Positions 43,928-55,000 of a stretch of 64,000 nt of DNA are shown in pieces. Source of the DNA: Azolla caroliniana (lineage: Eukaryota > Polypodiophyta); NCBI GenBank assembly GCA_043228905.1, contig JBHGNT010000015.1, positions 4,774,001 through 4,838,000 on the forward strand, in the 5' to 3' direction. Under the pieces are notes generated by a model. The model was not told where the DNA came from. It was given only the letters and a program-made list of their open reading frames with translations, and did not search any database. Position 1 is the stretch's first letter. Every line of letters begins with the position of its first letter. Position numbers and translations under genes: made by a program.

Positions 43928-44217
43928 AAACACATAGTATACAGAAAATAGTAAAATTGTATTAACAAGAGGAACAATAGCCAACAACCGTTACAAAGAG
44001 TAGGAGAAAGTGTTTATGTAGTCACCTTCTCTCTATGTTCTCTCACTACAACCACCAATTGGAAAAGAGGTGGAGACTTAACTACCTACTAAATATGTGT
44101 CATAGGACTTAAATTCTATGGCACTTAGTTTATAATACAAGGAGGTGGGATGTTCACACAGTTGGGTATTCCTAAGATGTGTTCCCACACTAGGGAAGTT
44201 GAGTTTGATTCTCAACA
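43851..44217 (-). repeat. 5' LTR of copia J
   Basis: Plus-strand ends are TCTAAAGGATCGAG and GATTCTCAACA; the first bases have drifted from TGTTAAAG. It has (TG)n(AG)n at 43884-43928. A degenerate primer site (ACTCTAATACCA) lies at 43839-43850. Its repeat is much shorter than that of the 3' LTR. Confidence 0.8.
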
Positions 44218-44400
44218 AAGTAGCATCCCTAAATCATCAAACCATTTAAACCGAAACGAAATGAAATTGAACTGTTAAAAAAAAACTTGAATGTGAACCA
44301 AATCAAAATGAACCGTGTAAAGTGTTAAGCCTTCAAGCCACAGTTTCGTGGTTCGGTTCGGTTCATCATTCTCGATTTCTATTCTTTGCCAGTTTTGGAA
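44218..44400. repeat. Right half of the AT-rich/AACCG repeat split by J
   Basis: AACCATTTAAACCGAAACG and GGTTCGGTTCGGTTC resemble 51565-51690. Together with 22186-22323 this is a diverged copy of the 51265-51700 repeat into which J inserted. Confidence 0.5.
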
Positions 44401-47400
44401 GGCATGGAACTAAATGAACCCTATAGACCAATTGTTTGCACTCAAGCAAGAGGTGGAAGAGATGATATGTCATTATATTAGGAGTAAAGAAAACCTACAC
44501 CATCAATATGAACATGGCGACAAAATGTATGATGCAAAACTAATGACTAGAATCATCAACATGCTATATGATCAAACTTTGAAAAAAAATCTAAGTAACC
44601 TAGTGATGTAGCCCTTCTGTGAAGCTTGTACAATAATCAAGGCCTTCAACAATTCCATTATAGAACTCTAAACGTTGATATTGACTACCACAATCACAAA
44701 AGAAATTGTAACCCCAAGCAACACATTACACTAATAATCTCTCAAAAGAGAGTAGAATGTCCAATAGGTTATGTGATATGCAAGAATATACGGTACCCCA
44801 CATTCCAAGGCCATCATACAAAGCATGAAAGCCCATATCTCAACCAATGTTGATAGAAGCATCATAATTGGTGCAAGGTATCTATCATGCACCACCTAGA
44901 TAATTGTTTGAGAGTAGTCAATAGGAGGTTAGGACACAAACATTTGGTGGAACATTGCCACATAACTACCCAAGAAACTAGACCACTCCCACCAACAATG
45001 TTACTTCAATAACTCTAATTCCATGCATGGGAGCTCAATTTATTGAACCTGAATGTGACAATATGAAGAGGGCCATGTTTGGGAGGGATTACCCACCTTG
45101 TTAATTGACGATTTGTAAATTGATTTGCAAGTACTACAAGGAAATGAGGTTTTTTCACATTATACAAAGGTCAATAAAGGTGAATTTGTTCCTATGTATG
45201 TATTACGAAGTTAGTACATGAACACTTGGAAATATAATGCTTCAATCGCCTTTTTCAATCCCATATGTTGAAGTTGCTATTGTCTTACTTAGACCATTTC
45301 CTAGTAGATTGGTGTATATAATGTGTGTTCCCTAAAACATTGATGTATATGTTTTGTTCTACATTGCCTTCAATGCGGAACACTAAACATTGTTTCTTAA
45401 AGTATTTAACAAGAACCTTAGTTAATCAGAAATTGTAATGTGAAACCTTATTAATTGTGGGCTTATTTTAAAGTGGATAAATAATCAATTATAGGGATTG
45501 CTAATTGATAAAGTCTATTTGATTTCTCATTACATCGCTTTTACAACCCAACTTTATGATGACAATGTCATGACATGTTATTGTACATTCATAGTTTAAC
45601 TTTAAAAGAGTGAAAAAAGGGGGTTTAGTCATTTGCCAAACAATTTCTACTTGTTTTTCTCATTTCTATTTCTTCATCAACCAACAAATTCTCCTTTTAG
45701 GTGCTCTTCTATTTGTAAGATCTCAATAGCTTGTATCATTTGCTTTGTGAGGATGGTAATTCAACATCATCGTCTTCTCACTCTCCTCTCCTTGAGGATA
45801 GGAGTGACATTCACAAAAATGCATGAGCCACTTGCATATCTATTGCTTTACTAAGGGGAAATTCTTTTGTAATGTATTTTGGCTTCTTGTAAGTTATGGT
45901 AGTGACCCTTTGAAGAGGGTACTAGATCGTCTTTTCACAATCAAAGATTCAAATACAAAACTTAGTAATATATAGCAAGTGGATTAATGTATTAGCAATT
46001 TGTAAACTCTAGAGTCTATACACATTTATAGTTAGATCCTCATCAAAATAGAGAGATGCTATATTGTTGCTCTAATGGTTGCGGGACTTCATCCTATATT
46101 AGATATCCTCAATGTATTGGCATATTCCTATTGTTCTATTTTAGAGATAGAGTGGGTGACATTGTGGAAAGGTTCCTATTTATGGTGTCTCTATATCTTG
46201 AGTTGGCCATCTTGTAAGCATTGTTTTCTCCATATTTAGTTATGTTATTGCATGCAAAGGGCAATTGGAATGTTGGAGTTTCCAAGAAGAGGGTGATCAT
46301 TGTGAAAACTATGAGCATGACAATGACGTGACCCTTGTTGAGTAGAAAACCTAGCTCTCACTCCAAATTGCCCACGATTGTCTTAAGGATATCTTCAAAT
46401 ATTTTCTTTAACTAGGGATTTATAACCATCTTTGCATATAGGAGGGTTAATGGAGCACGCTACCATTTTGACATGTTATCGTGGAGCTATCGTTTGCATA
46501 AAAACAAAATGGGCAAAGTTGCACCTACAATATGTGAGCAAAATGTGTAGTTAAATAATGCATCAAAAAATAAGCTTTGTCAAATGTTTAAAGTGGTGTA
46601 TATTAGACATGTATACCCTGATCATATTTGATGCATTGTCAAGAACTTTGATCCAATTACAACATGAACATTTTAAGTTTATCATTTACATTGTTTCAAA
46701 AGTTCAAGAAGATAGTGCTTGACACATATAGTGGAATAATGTTGTAACTTCATGGATCACTCGACACGAACATTTATCAATATAAACTATTAGAATCATA
46801 CAATTGCACGAACAAATTGATGGAAGCAATGTCCATATATAAATATTTGATTATTGAAGTAAATATGTCTATATAGAAAGATGATCATCAATTACCGTTA
46901 TGGGACAACATAACAATTTAAATAGGTAAATTTGTATAGAAACATGTGCTTGAAAGGCGTCTAAGCATGTAAACTATTTATTTTATCATGTGTTATATGG
47001 GGATTGTTGGGTAAACAACTAACACACACGTTTTGGGATAGCCGGCTATGATGATTGCACACAATTCTTTACAATGGGAAGTTGGCAATCCTTTTTGTAA
47101 GTAAAATAATAATAAGGGCCGTCAATCATACATACATACGAGTGATATAACATATGTATACATAGGATGATAAGCAAATCCATGTCAAGATATATGCTCT
47201 TTGCTTACACATCATCGTGCCTTCTAATTTTTATTACATTCATCTTAAAGAATAAAACCGACAAGGCTCTCGTAGGCATCCTAGATTTGAATGTTTGTCG
47301 TATGCCACTATTGTCGCCGATCGACTCATGTGCCAATGTGCTTCAATGGCTTGCTTGCACGAACTAATATAAAAAGAAAGAAAAAAGGGGGAAGTTAGGC

Positions 47401-47414
47401 GCGCTAAACCATGC

Positions 47415-47462
<48 letters not shown>

Positions 47463-47834
47463 GACCAGATAACAAATAACGGATGATATAAGGAGGGACA
47501 TTGGTTGGTCGGTGTTGTTTTATTGTCTGGGGGGCTAACCAAGTGGACATGAAATTTGTCCCCACTTTAGGAGCATGACCCCTTAAGTTAACGAAATCTA
47601 TACCTATATAGATTAGCTTGGTAAAATGGTGGGAAATTTATGAAGGGCATACTAAGGAATTATTGGAAACGTTGTACATATTGTTTTGGGGGGAGGGGTA
47701 TCTCTCCGGATATTAAACATAACTTCAAATTAAATTCTTTTAGTACCAATTTGTTCCCTCAAATTCCCGACAAAAAGAAAACAAATCGCAGAATGAAATG
47801 AAAAAAAACAGAGCCGGCGACATCCTCCTCCTCC
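44401..47834. other. AT-rich intergenic DNA
   Basis: No supported gene. Two short frames (44414-44611, 65 codons; 44626-44853, 75 codons) have no recognised family and lie in otherwise decayed DNA. A (TC)n microsatellite is at 47418-47458. Confidence 0.5.
47418..47458. repeat. (TC)n microsatellite
   Basis: About 20 uninterrupted TC dinucleotides. Confidence 0.95.
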
Positions 47835-47842
47835 TATTTAAA
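47835..47842 (+). promoter_or_regulatory. TATA-like box of the CLE-type gene
   Basis: TATTTAAA about 240 bases upstream of the ATG at 48083, just after a CCTCCTCCTCCT tract. It is the best TATA candidate in this promoter; the transcription start is not known. Confidence 0.45.
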
Positions 47843-47923
47843 CCACCTTCCATGTGCCAAAATCTTTACCCAGCTTCCTTAATTAGCCCCTTAATCACCC
47901 CTTGATTCGGTATACATTAACCA

Positions 47924-48047
47924 CTCTTAATTAGCTCATTAACCACTTCGTTAATCGCGTTTGATTAGATTCTTTAACCGCTGCCCTCTTAAGTAGCTCA
48001 TTAACCACTTCGGTTAATCACGGTTGATTAGATTCATTCACCGCCCC
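47924..48047 (+). repeat. Two 62-bp imperfect tandem units in the CLE leader
   Basis: 47924-47985 and 47986-48047 share CTCTTAA.TAGCTCATTAACC, CACTTCG and TTGATTAGATTC in the same order. Parts of the unit (CCTTAATTAGCC, TTAATCACC) appear once more just upstream. The repeats lie in the probable 5' UTR or proximal promoter. Confidence 0.75.
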
Positions 48048-48082
48048 CTTCGCATCATTCATCCAGCCTTCCCCAAGATCAG

Positions 48083-48487
48083 ATGGCTAATCTAACGTCG
48101 ATCATTTCCCAGCTGCTGGTTGTAATCGCTGTTGCGACAATTATTTGCGGCGGTGACGGATTGTATTCGGAAGGCGCAATGATTCCAGGGCCGAAGACGG
48201 AGGGATTAAGGGGCCTAATCACGATTAGGGGCCAGATTAGAGTGGGCGGTGCGGGGAGCAGTAGGAAGCTGATGGCGTTAGATGGAGCCAGCAGGGGCTC
48301 GACAGAGAAATCCATGGCGGCGGCGGCATTTCTGCCTGCAGAATCGAAAGATCAGCAGGAAACGGGGGAGACGAAGGAGCCTGCAGAGACGCGATTGGAG
48401 CCAGGGAAGCAGGGCCCTGGAAATTGGCACGTGCGGGAATCTCTGCATTACGTGCCGAGCAGCCCCGACCCCATCCAAAACAGGTAA
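48083..48487 (+). CDS. CLE-type secreted peptide hormone precursor
   Basis: 134 residues, single exon. CLE precursors are secreted and cut to 12-13-residue peptides sensed by leucine-rich-repeat receptor kinases to control meristem and vascular cell fate. Seen here: a signal peptide (residues about 1-26, MANLTSIISQLLVVIAVATI then CGGDG), a long poorly conserved variable region rich in Gly, Glu and Lys, and a C-terminal HYVPSSPDPIQNR ending at the stop. This fits the CLE consensus (x-x-V-P-S-G-P-[DN]-P-[LI]-[HSQ]-N) at most positions. It has Ser where Gly is usual at position 6 and His at position 1, as in the TDIF group. It lies alone between a microsatellite-rich promoter and 3.5 kb without genes. 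The call rests on the C-terminal motif; a non-CLE secreted peptide is possible. Confidence 0.75.
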   Translation: MANLTSIISQLLVVIAVATIICGGDGLYSEGAMIPGPKTEGLRGLITIRGQIRVGGAGSSRKLMALDGASRGSTEKSMAAAAFLPAESKDQQETGETKEPAETRLEPGKQGPGNWHVRESLHYVPSSPDPIQNR

Positions 48488-51264
48488 GATTAAGAAACTG
48501 AATAGATACTTAATTAACAATTAACGAGATTAATCACTCCCTTAATCTTCTTCTTTTTTGAGTACCACTTTTATTACTAGTGGGAAACCTCACATTTTAT
48601 CCCTTAAATCAATCATGGCGTCACCTCACATTTTTCTATTTCTCAGTTTCTTTTAGTGGGACATTCATTTCCGTGTCCGAAGAAACGTATTCATTTCCGT
48701 GTAACATCCATCAGATCAAGTCAAACGAAGCATACAAGTAATGTTTAGAGACTAAACCTAGCACCCATCACATTGTGCGCCCGAACATGAGAACTCACGA
48801 TTGGCCTCTACTTACTGACAACACTATAATAGTGTATCGTGTTTACGTGTCTAAGTTTAAGAATTCTAAGGGGTCAATAGGGTTCGAATCACTAATGTCT
48901 TCGGTATAACATAGCATTATACGGTGTTGTATAAATACAATGCTTCAGAATGCAATATCTTGATAGATGAGCCTATTTCCTTTCCTTGTTGGACCTATTC
49001 GTATTGATATTGGATTTGTACGTAGCTAGTTGGTGCAAAGTTTCCCTTCCCTCATTATCTAATGTTCCTATTCAAATTTCACACCATAGTAAGCATCACT
49101 AATTCATAGGTTTATCACAACATCAACCCTCTAGTTTCACCCCTACTAGGGCCATTGATAAGACTTAATGACAAACCTTACACATACAAAATGTTGTTTT
49201 CGAGACTCCTACAATAATTTTGTGTATCCTCATTATTATTATTATTAATTTACTTATCCTTACTCTTTTTCTTTCTCAGATGATTCAAATTTTGTGTCTA
49301 AATCCGCAAGGTACTTTGGAGCATCATTTTGTAGGACAAAGTCTACACGACACTTGAGAACTATATTAAAATTACTAACATTGCTAGCTAAAGGAACCCT
49401 CAACATGTACTTAGCTTGGCCCTTCATATCAAAATCACTCTCAATGCATTTGAGAAATCTCGTATGTCTTGTTCTTTACAATTAATGAGGCAAATTGTGC
49501 CATGTATAGTTCAATGGATGTGCATCCGAAGGTTTTGTCCTCTAATCCCCCCTCCCTCAAATTTTGCAGAACTCTTAAGAAAAACATATATAAGTCATGG
49601 TACTAGTTGGTTCTATTATTGGCCCTTCTTATCAAAGTCAATCTCAATGCATTTGAGAAAGCTCTTATGTCTTGTTCTTCATAGTTAATTCAGAGGCAAA
49701 TTATGCCATGTATAGTTCAATGGATGTGCACCCCAAGCTTTTGTCCTCTTATCCCCTCCCTTTCAAATTTTGCGCAACTCAAGAAACATATATAAGTCAT
49801 GGTACTTGTTGGTTCTATGTAGATGTTTTCCAAAAATGGCAATGAATGCCACATGTTAAATATTTTAATCATTTACAAAAGGATGACTATGGTGTGATTC
49901 ACTTGATTGATTTTTTATAACTTCTATTGATGTCATTTACTTTGGTTACCCTTTGAGAGAATGGAAACCTTAACTACATATATACCTACTATTAAACTTG
50001 TTTTTAATTAGCCGTTGAAATCTCAATTAGTAATGGTCATTAGGTTGCCTGATCAAAGAATTGACAATTGTCCAATCAACTCTCCTTCGCATGACTAAAG
50101 TTTTTACCATGTTGCAATTTACTTCACTCTTAAGGTCAAAAATAAGAAGATTGCATGTGCTTAATGTTGGTTATAAGATATAATATGATTTGTGTGTTTC
50201 TTGCTTGAAATAAGTTTGATTATTGCATATAGGTGAATGTTCTAACACAATCCCAATCATAAACATGTTCAAACTATGTTGGAAAACTCGTTGAATTGGT
50301 ACTATCATGTTTTCTTTAAATGGCATTGACAATGTAGGTTTCTAGATTACACTTGACATAACATTGATTCCATGTAAATTAAAGTTCATGAATCATGGAT
50401 GAATTGTAGAAGTGGGTTGATGATTCTTTGAAGCTCAACAATGTTTTCATACTCATTTGTGATCTAGCCAAATTTTTGTAATTTTATGCATAACAATAAG
50501 TGAGGTTTAATCTTAAATTTTTCCTATGGATGACATTATTCCTACAATGGTGTTGCGGTACACCAAAGACATAAAACCAAGTTGATCATCCTTACCAATT
50601 TACAAACCAAACGAATTCGACGAGAAAAGCAATGCACTTATATAGTGACTTTGATTTTATTATAGCATTGCACATATTATAGAGTATACTAATTACTTGT
50701 ACAAAGTAGGGTTATGATCTGAACTTAAGCTCGCATCGAAAGATGGTCTAACTACTAGGCTTCATACATAGAAACAAATGTTTTTTCCGTAGAGATATGT
50801 CCCTCCATTTCAAATTTCATTAGTTGTTGCAATAAGGTATCTTATATATTTATAGAAATGGCCCATGGGTTTAGGGTTTTTAGGGTTCATGCTTCGCTTG
50901 AACTTTTAACACTCTTTCTTCACCATGCCCTTCTTTCATAACAACATGTGTTATGTGTTCTTGTAAAGCGAGAAAGTTTAAAGATATAAAACTGAATTAA
51001 ATCAAGTAACATATCAAAACATGACACTCTGTGTTAGAGCACAAGATGGAAACATTACCCGATACTCTGTTTATGGGAAGCACAACCAAGGGAAACTCGG
51101 CTATTTCAAGGAGTAGGCCTGAAAACAGAGATACAGACTTGACACTCAAGTGGAAAAATCGATGGTGGGTGACTCACAAGGGAACAGACATGGAAGAAGT
51201 GTAGCCAGGGGGGGGATTTGAGCGAAGCTGAAAGAGGGAGACAAGTAACAATCGGCAACGGTTC
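48488..51264. other. AT-rich intergenic DNA
   Basis: No supported gene. It contains a roughly 203-bp tandem duplication (separate entry). The rest shows no coding pattern, LTR or RNA gene that I can support. Confidence 0.5.
49416..49818. repeat. Tandem duplication of about 203 bp
   Basis: 49416-49618 and 49619-49818 align end to end (both start TTGGCCCTTC and contain CTCAATGCATTTGAGAAA, CCATGTATAGTTCAATGG and AACATATATAAGTCATGG). There are scattered substitutions and small indels. No coding role is evident. Confidence 0.85.
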
Positions 51265-51700
51265 GATTTGAGAGGGTGTCCAAACCAAACTGTTAATTTT
51301 TTTTGAAACCTGAACCAAACCGTGAAACTGTTAAACATTTTTCAAACCGTTAAACCTTAAAAACTGCGGTTTCGGTTTTCAACATAGGTCAAATTTTTAA
51401 TTTTTTAAAATTTATAATATTTTATTATTTAGAATTTTTAAAAATTTTAAGATGTTCCTAAAATGTGAGAATAAGGTGTAAAAATGAAAAGATGGTTAAA
51501 AAATAATTTTTAGAATTTTTTGGAATTTTTTAAAAAAAGAAGGAAAAAAAGAAATCGTTAAACCATTTAAACTGTGGTTTTTTACTGTTGAAACCAAACC
51601 GAAACCGAACCGAACCGAACCGTTTAAAAACCTAAACCTGAACCGTGGAAACCGTTAAACCGCGGGTTCGCGGTTCGGTTCGGTTCAAACCGAACCGTTG
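51265..51700. repeat. AACCG/CGGTT-rich repeat with AT-rich core
   Basis: It has AACC-rich ends (ACCAAACCGTGAAACTG near 51315; CCGAACCGAACCGAACCG near 51605) around an AT-rich core (51390-51540). It finishes with an inverted stretch in which GGTTCGCGGTTCGGTTCGG (51665-51684) can fold back on the AACCG run. A diverged copy flanks J. It ends about 340 bp before the ATG of the ARF-GEF gene. It could be a non-autonomous DNA element, but no target duplication was found. Confidence 0.6.
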
Positions 51701-52039
51701 CGGATTGTTAGAGACGAAGGAAGTAGTGTACACAAAACTCCACATGAAGGAAGGAAGGAAGCCCACCAAAGGAGTGAGCGAGTGAGTAATGTGCTCTCAT
51801 AAATTTCAGTGCAAAATATGTACATACATATATCATATATGTATGAAGAAATACAGTGAATGAAAGAAAGAATGAAATGAACAACTGAATGAGTCTCAAG
51901 AGACTTACTTGAGACGTGCAGAGAAGAAGAAGGTATTCCCACGATCCCACGACGACGACGACAATGCAGAAGCCTCCTGCTCCTTCCCATTTCCCGCTCA
52001 AATCCCCATCGCCGTCTCTGCATCTCCTTTGATCCCGCC

Positions 52040-55000
52040 ATGGCTTCTTCTTCTTCTTCTTCTTCTTCTCCTGATCTGGCCCGACTTGCTCACCTCTTGA
52101 ATCCTGCCCTAGAAAAGATCATCAAGAACGCGGCGTGGAGGAAGCACTCGAAACTCGTCCAGGAATGTAAATCTGTAATCGACAAGCTCTCTGCACCAAA
52201 TCCGTCGTCCTCTTCATCAGGAAATGCCGAGACCTTGGATCCGAAGCTCCCCTTTAAGGCCCCGGAAAGCCCTCTCTTTGATGGCTCCCGTTACTATTTC
52301 AGCGCAGATGAAGCCATCTTCATCTTGCAACCGCTGGTTACTGCCTGTGAAACTGGATCTTTGAAGGTGGTTGAACCTGCGCTAGATGCAGTGCAGAAAC
52401 TGATCTCCCATGGATTCCTCAGAGGAGAAGTCGATTCAGCTAATGCTGTAGACAATGGAATCCTTGTACAGATAATGGAAGCAGTATGTAAATGCCACGA
52501 TCTTGCAGATGAAAGCATTGAACTTTTGGTTCTGAAAACTCTTCTTACTTCTGTCACTTCTGTGTTTTTGAGAGTTCATGGTGATAGCCTCCTCAAGGCT
52601 GTTAGAACTTGCTATAACATATACCTTGGGAGTAAAGTAGTTGTTAATCAGACCACAGCTAAAGCTTCACTTATACAAATGCTTGTTATTGTGTTCAGAA
52701 GAATGGAAGCCGATTCTTCTACCATTCCTGTTCAAGCCATTGTATTCACAGATCTAATGGAACCTTCTGAAAGGTCGTCCTCTGATTCAAATGTTACTCA
52801 ATTTGTGCAGAATTTCATAACAAAAGTGGTTCAAGACATCGAAGTTATTCTGAGCCCTCCTTCTTCAATCAAATCAATAGCACATAATGGAGCTTTTGAT
52901 GTTATAGCCTCAGAAAATACAGATCCTACAAATTACTTGGAATCAACAGACAAAGATATGTTAGATGCTAAACATTGGGAGATAAGTATGTATAAGAATG
53001 TGTTGGACGAGAGAAAAGGAGAGCTTTCAGAATTAGATCTTGATAGGTATGGCGATATGGAAAAGCATATCACAAATAAGCTTCGAAGGGATGCTTTCCT
53101 TGTTTTTAGGGCACTTTGTAAATTATCAATGAAGGTGTCACCACAAGAAGGAACAGATCCAGCCTCATTGAGAGGAAAAATTATAGCTCTTGAGTTACTC
53201 AAGATCTTATTAGAAAATGCCGGGGAGATTTTTCGAAAGAATGAAAGGTATTTTGTTGAAATTAGATATTTTCTACTCAAAACTTAAGGTCATATCATTG
53301 ATATGTATCTTACTTATCAGTTGGATCTTGATGTACAATTCAACAAAAGTAATTTCTTTTCGCAAAATTTGGGCTGACATCTCATGCTGAATCTAACGTG
53401 CATATCAATTGGATTTCAATATATTTTGATGTAACAGGTTTTTGGGTGCTATCAAGCAATATCTTTGCTTGTCTTTGTTAAAGAATAGTGCCTCAGGAAT
53501 CATGAACATTTTTCAACTTTCATGCTCTATTTTCATGAGCCTCATCTCAAAGTTTCGGATGGGATTAAAAGCAGAGATTGGAGTATTTTTTCCCATGATT
53601 GTCCTACGAGTGTTGGAGAATGTGGTGCAAGCAAACTTTCAACAAAAGATGGTGGTTTTGAGGTTTCTAGAAAAGCTTTGTATTGATCCACAAATCCTCG
53701 TGGACATCTTTGTGAACTATGATTGTGATGTTGATGCATCCAATATTTTTGAAAGGTATTTCTAACTTAATGAAATGGAATTTCAGGCTTAAATAATTAC
53801 CCTCACCAATAGTGTTTCTTGGCATATTAAATATTTCTCTTGACAGGTTGGTAAATGGGTTGTTAAAGACAGCTCAAGGTGTCCCTCCTGGTGCGGTTTC
53901 TTCTCTCGCTCCCTTACAAGATGAGACATTGAAGCTTGCAGCAATGAAATGTCTAGTGGGAGTATTGAGATCAATGAAGAATTGGATGAACAAACAACTA
54001 AGAATTACAGACGCACACCATAACCAGAAAGCTGAAACTGATGAGGTAGGAGAGAATGGGGTTATTGTTATTAATGGTTCAAAAGAAGCTTTGGATGAAA
54101 CTTTAGAAGGGACAGAATCTCGCACAGAATCTAGCAGTGAAACTTCTGAAGTTGCAACCTTTGAGCAACGCCGTGCCTACAAATTAGAAATGCAAGTAAG
54201 AATGAATCCTGTATCTCTCTTTGAACATGTTCATGTCCATTTTTTGGAAATGAATGTGATTTTTTTATTCTCTTTAGAGCTAGGGGCCTTCATTAGCTAA
54301 GAATAGAACTGCCCAAGGCCTACATCCTGCACTAGGTGGTTGTGAACAAATTCAAAAGTGGATCATTGTTGTTTTACTTTGTAGTTTTCCTCATAATTGA
54401 TTGATTCCATCTATGTAGAACTTCATGCTCACATGATTCTTTTATCTTCTTTCAAAAATATTTGTCTGTTGTTGGAAATAATTGTTACACTTCTGGGATT
54501 ATTGTTAATTTGTAATTTTTTTCCCTTAGCTGATTGATTCCATGGAGTTTCACCAAATGTGCAGGAAGGGATCTCTCTGTTCAATAGGAAGCCCCAGAAA
54601 GGTATTGAGTTTTTGGTGAATGCCAAAAAATTGGGAGAATCACCAGAAGAAATATGTACTTTTTTGAAAAATACACCTGGATTGGATAAAGCAATGATTG
54701 GCGATTATCTTGGAGAAAATGAGGAGTTGGCATTGAAAGTCATGCACTCTTATGTGGATTCACATAACTTCAGAGGAATGGAATTTGATGAAGCAATCAG
54801 AACATTGTTGTTGGGCTTCAGGTTGCCTGGAGAGGCTCAGAAGATCGATCGTATAATGGAGAAGTTTGCTGAAAGATACTGCAAATGCAATCCGAAGGCA
54901 TTCACTAGTGCAGATACAGCTTACGTGCTAGCTTATTCAGTGATTCTGCTCAACACAGATGCACACAACCCAACAGTAAAGACGAAGGCAAGTAGAAAAT

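Noticed and set aside
44414-44853. Two adjacent short frames as a possible gene
   Set aside because: No family resemblance, no start or splice context, and the surrounding DNA is decayed; too weak to call.
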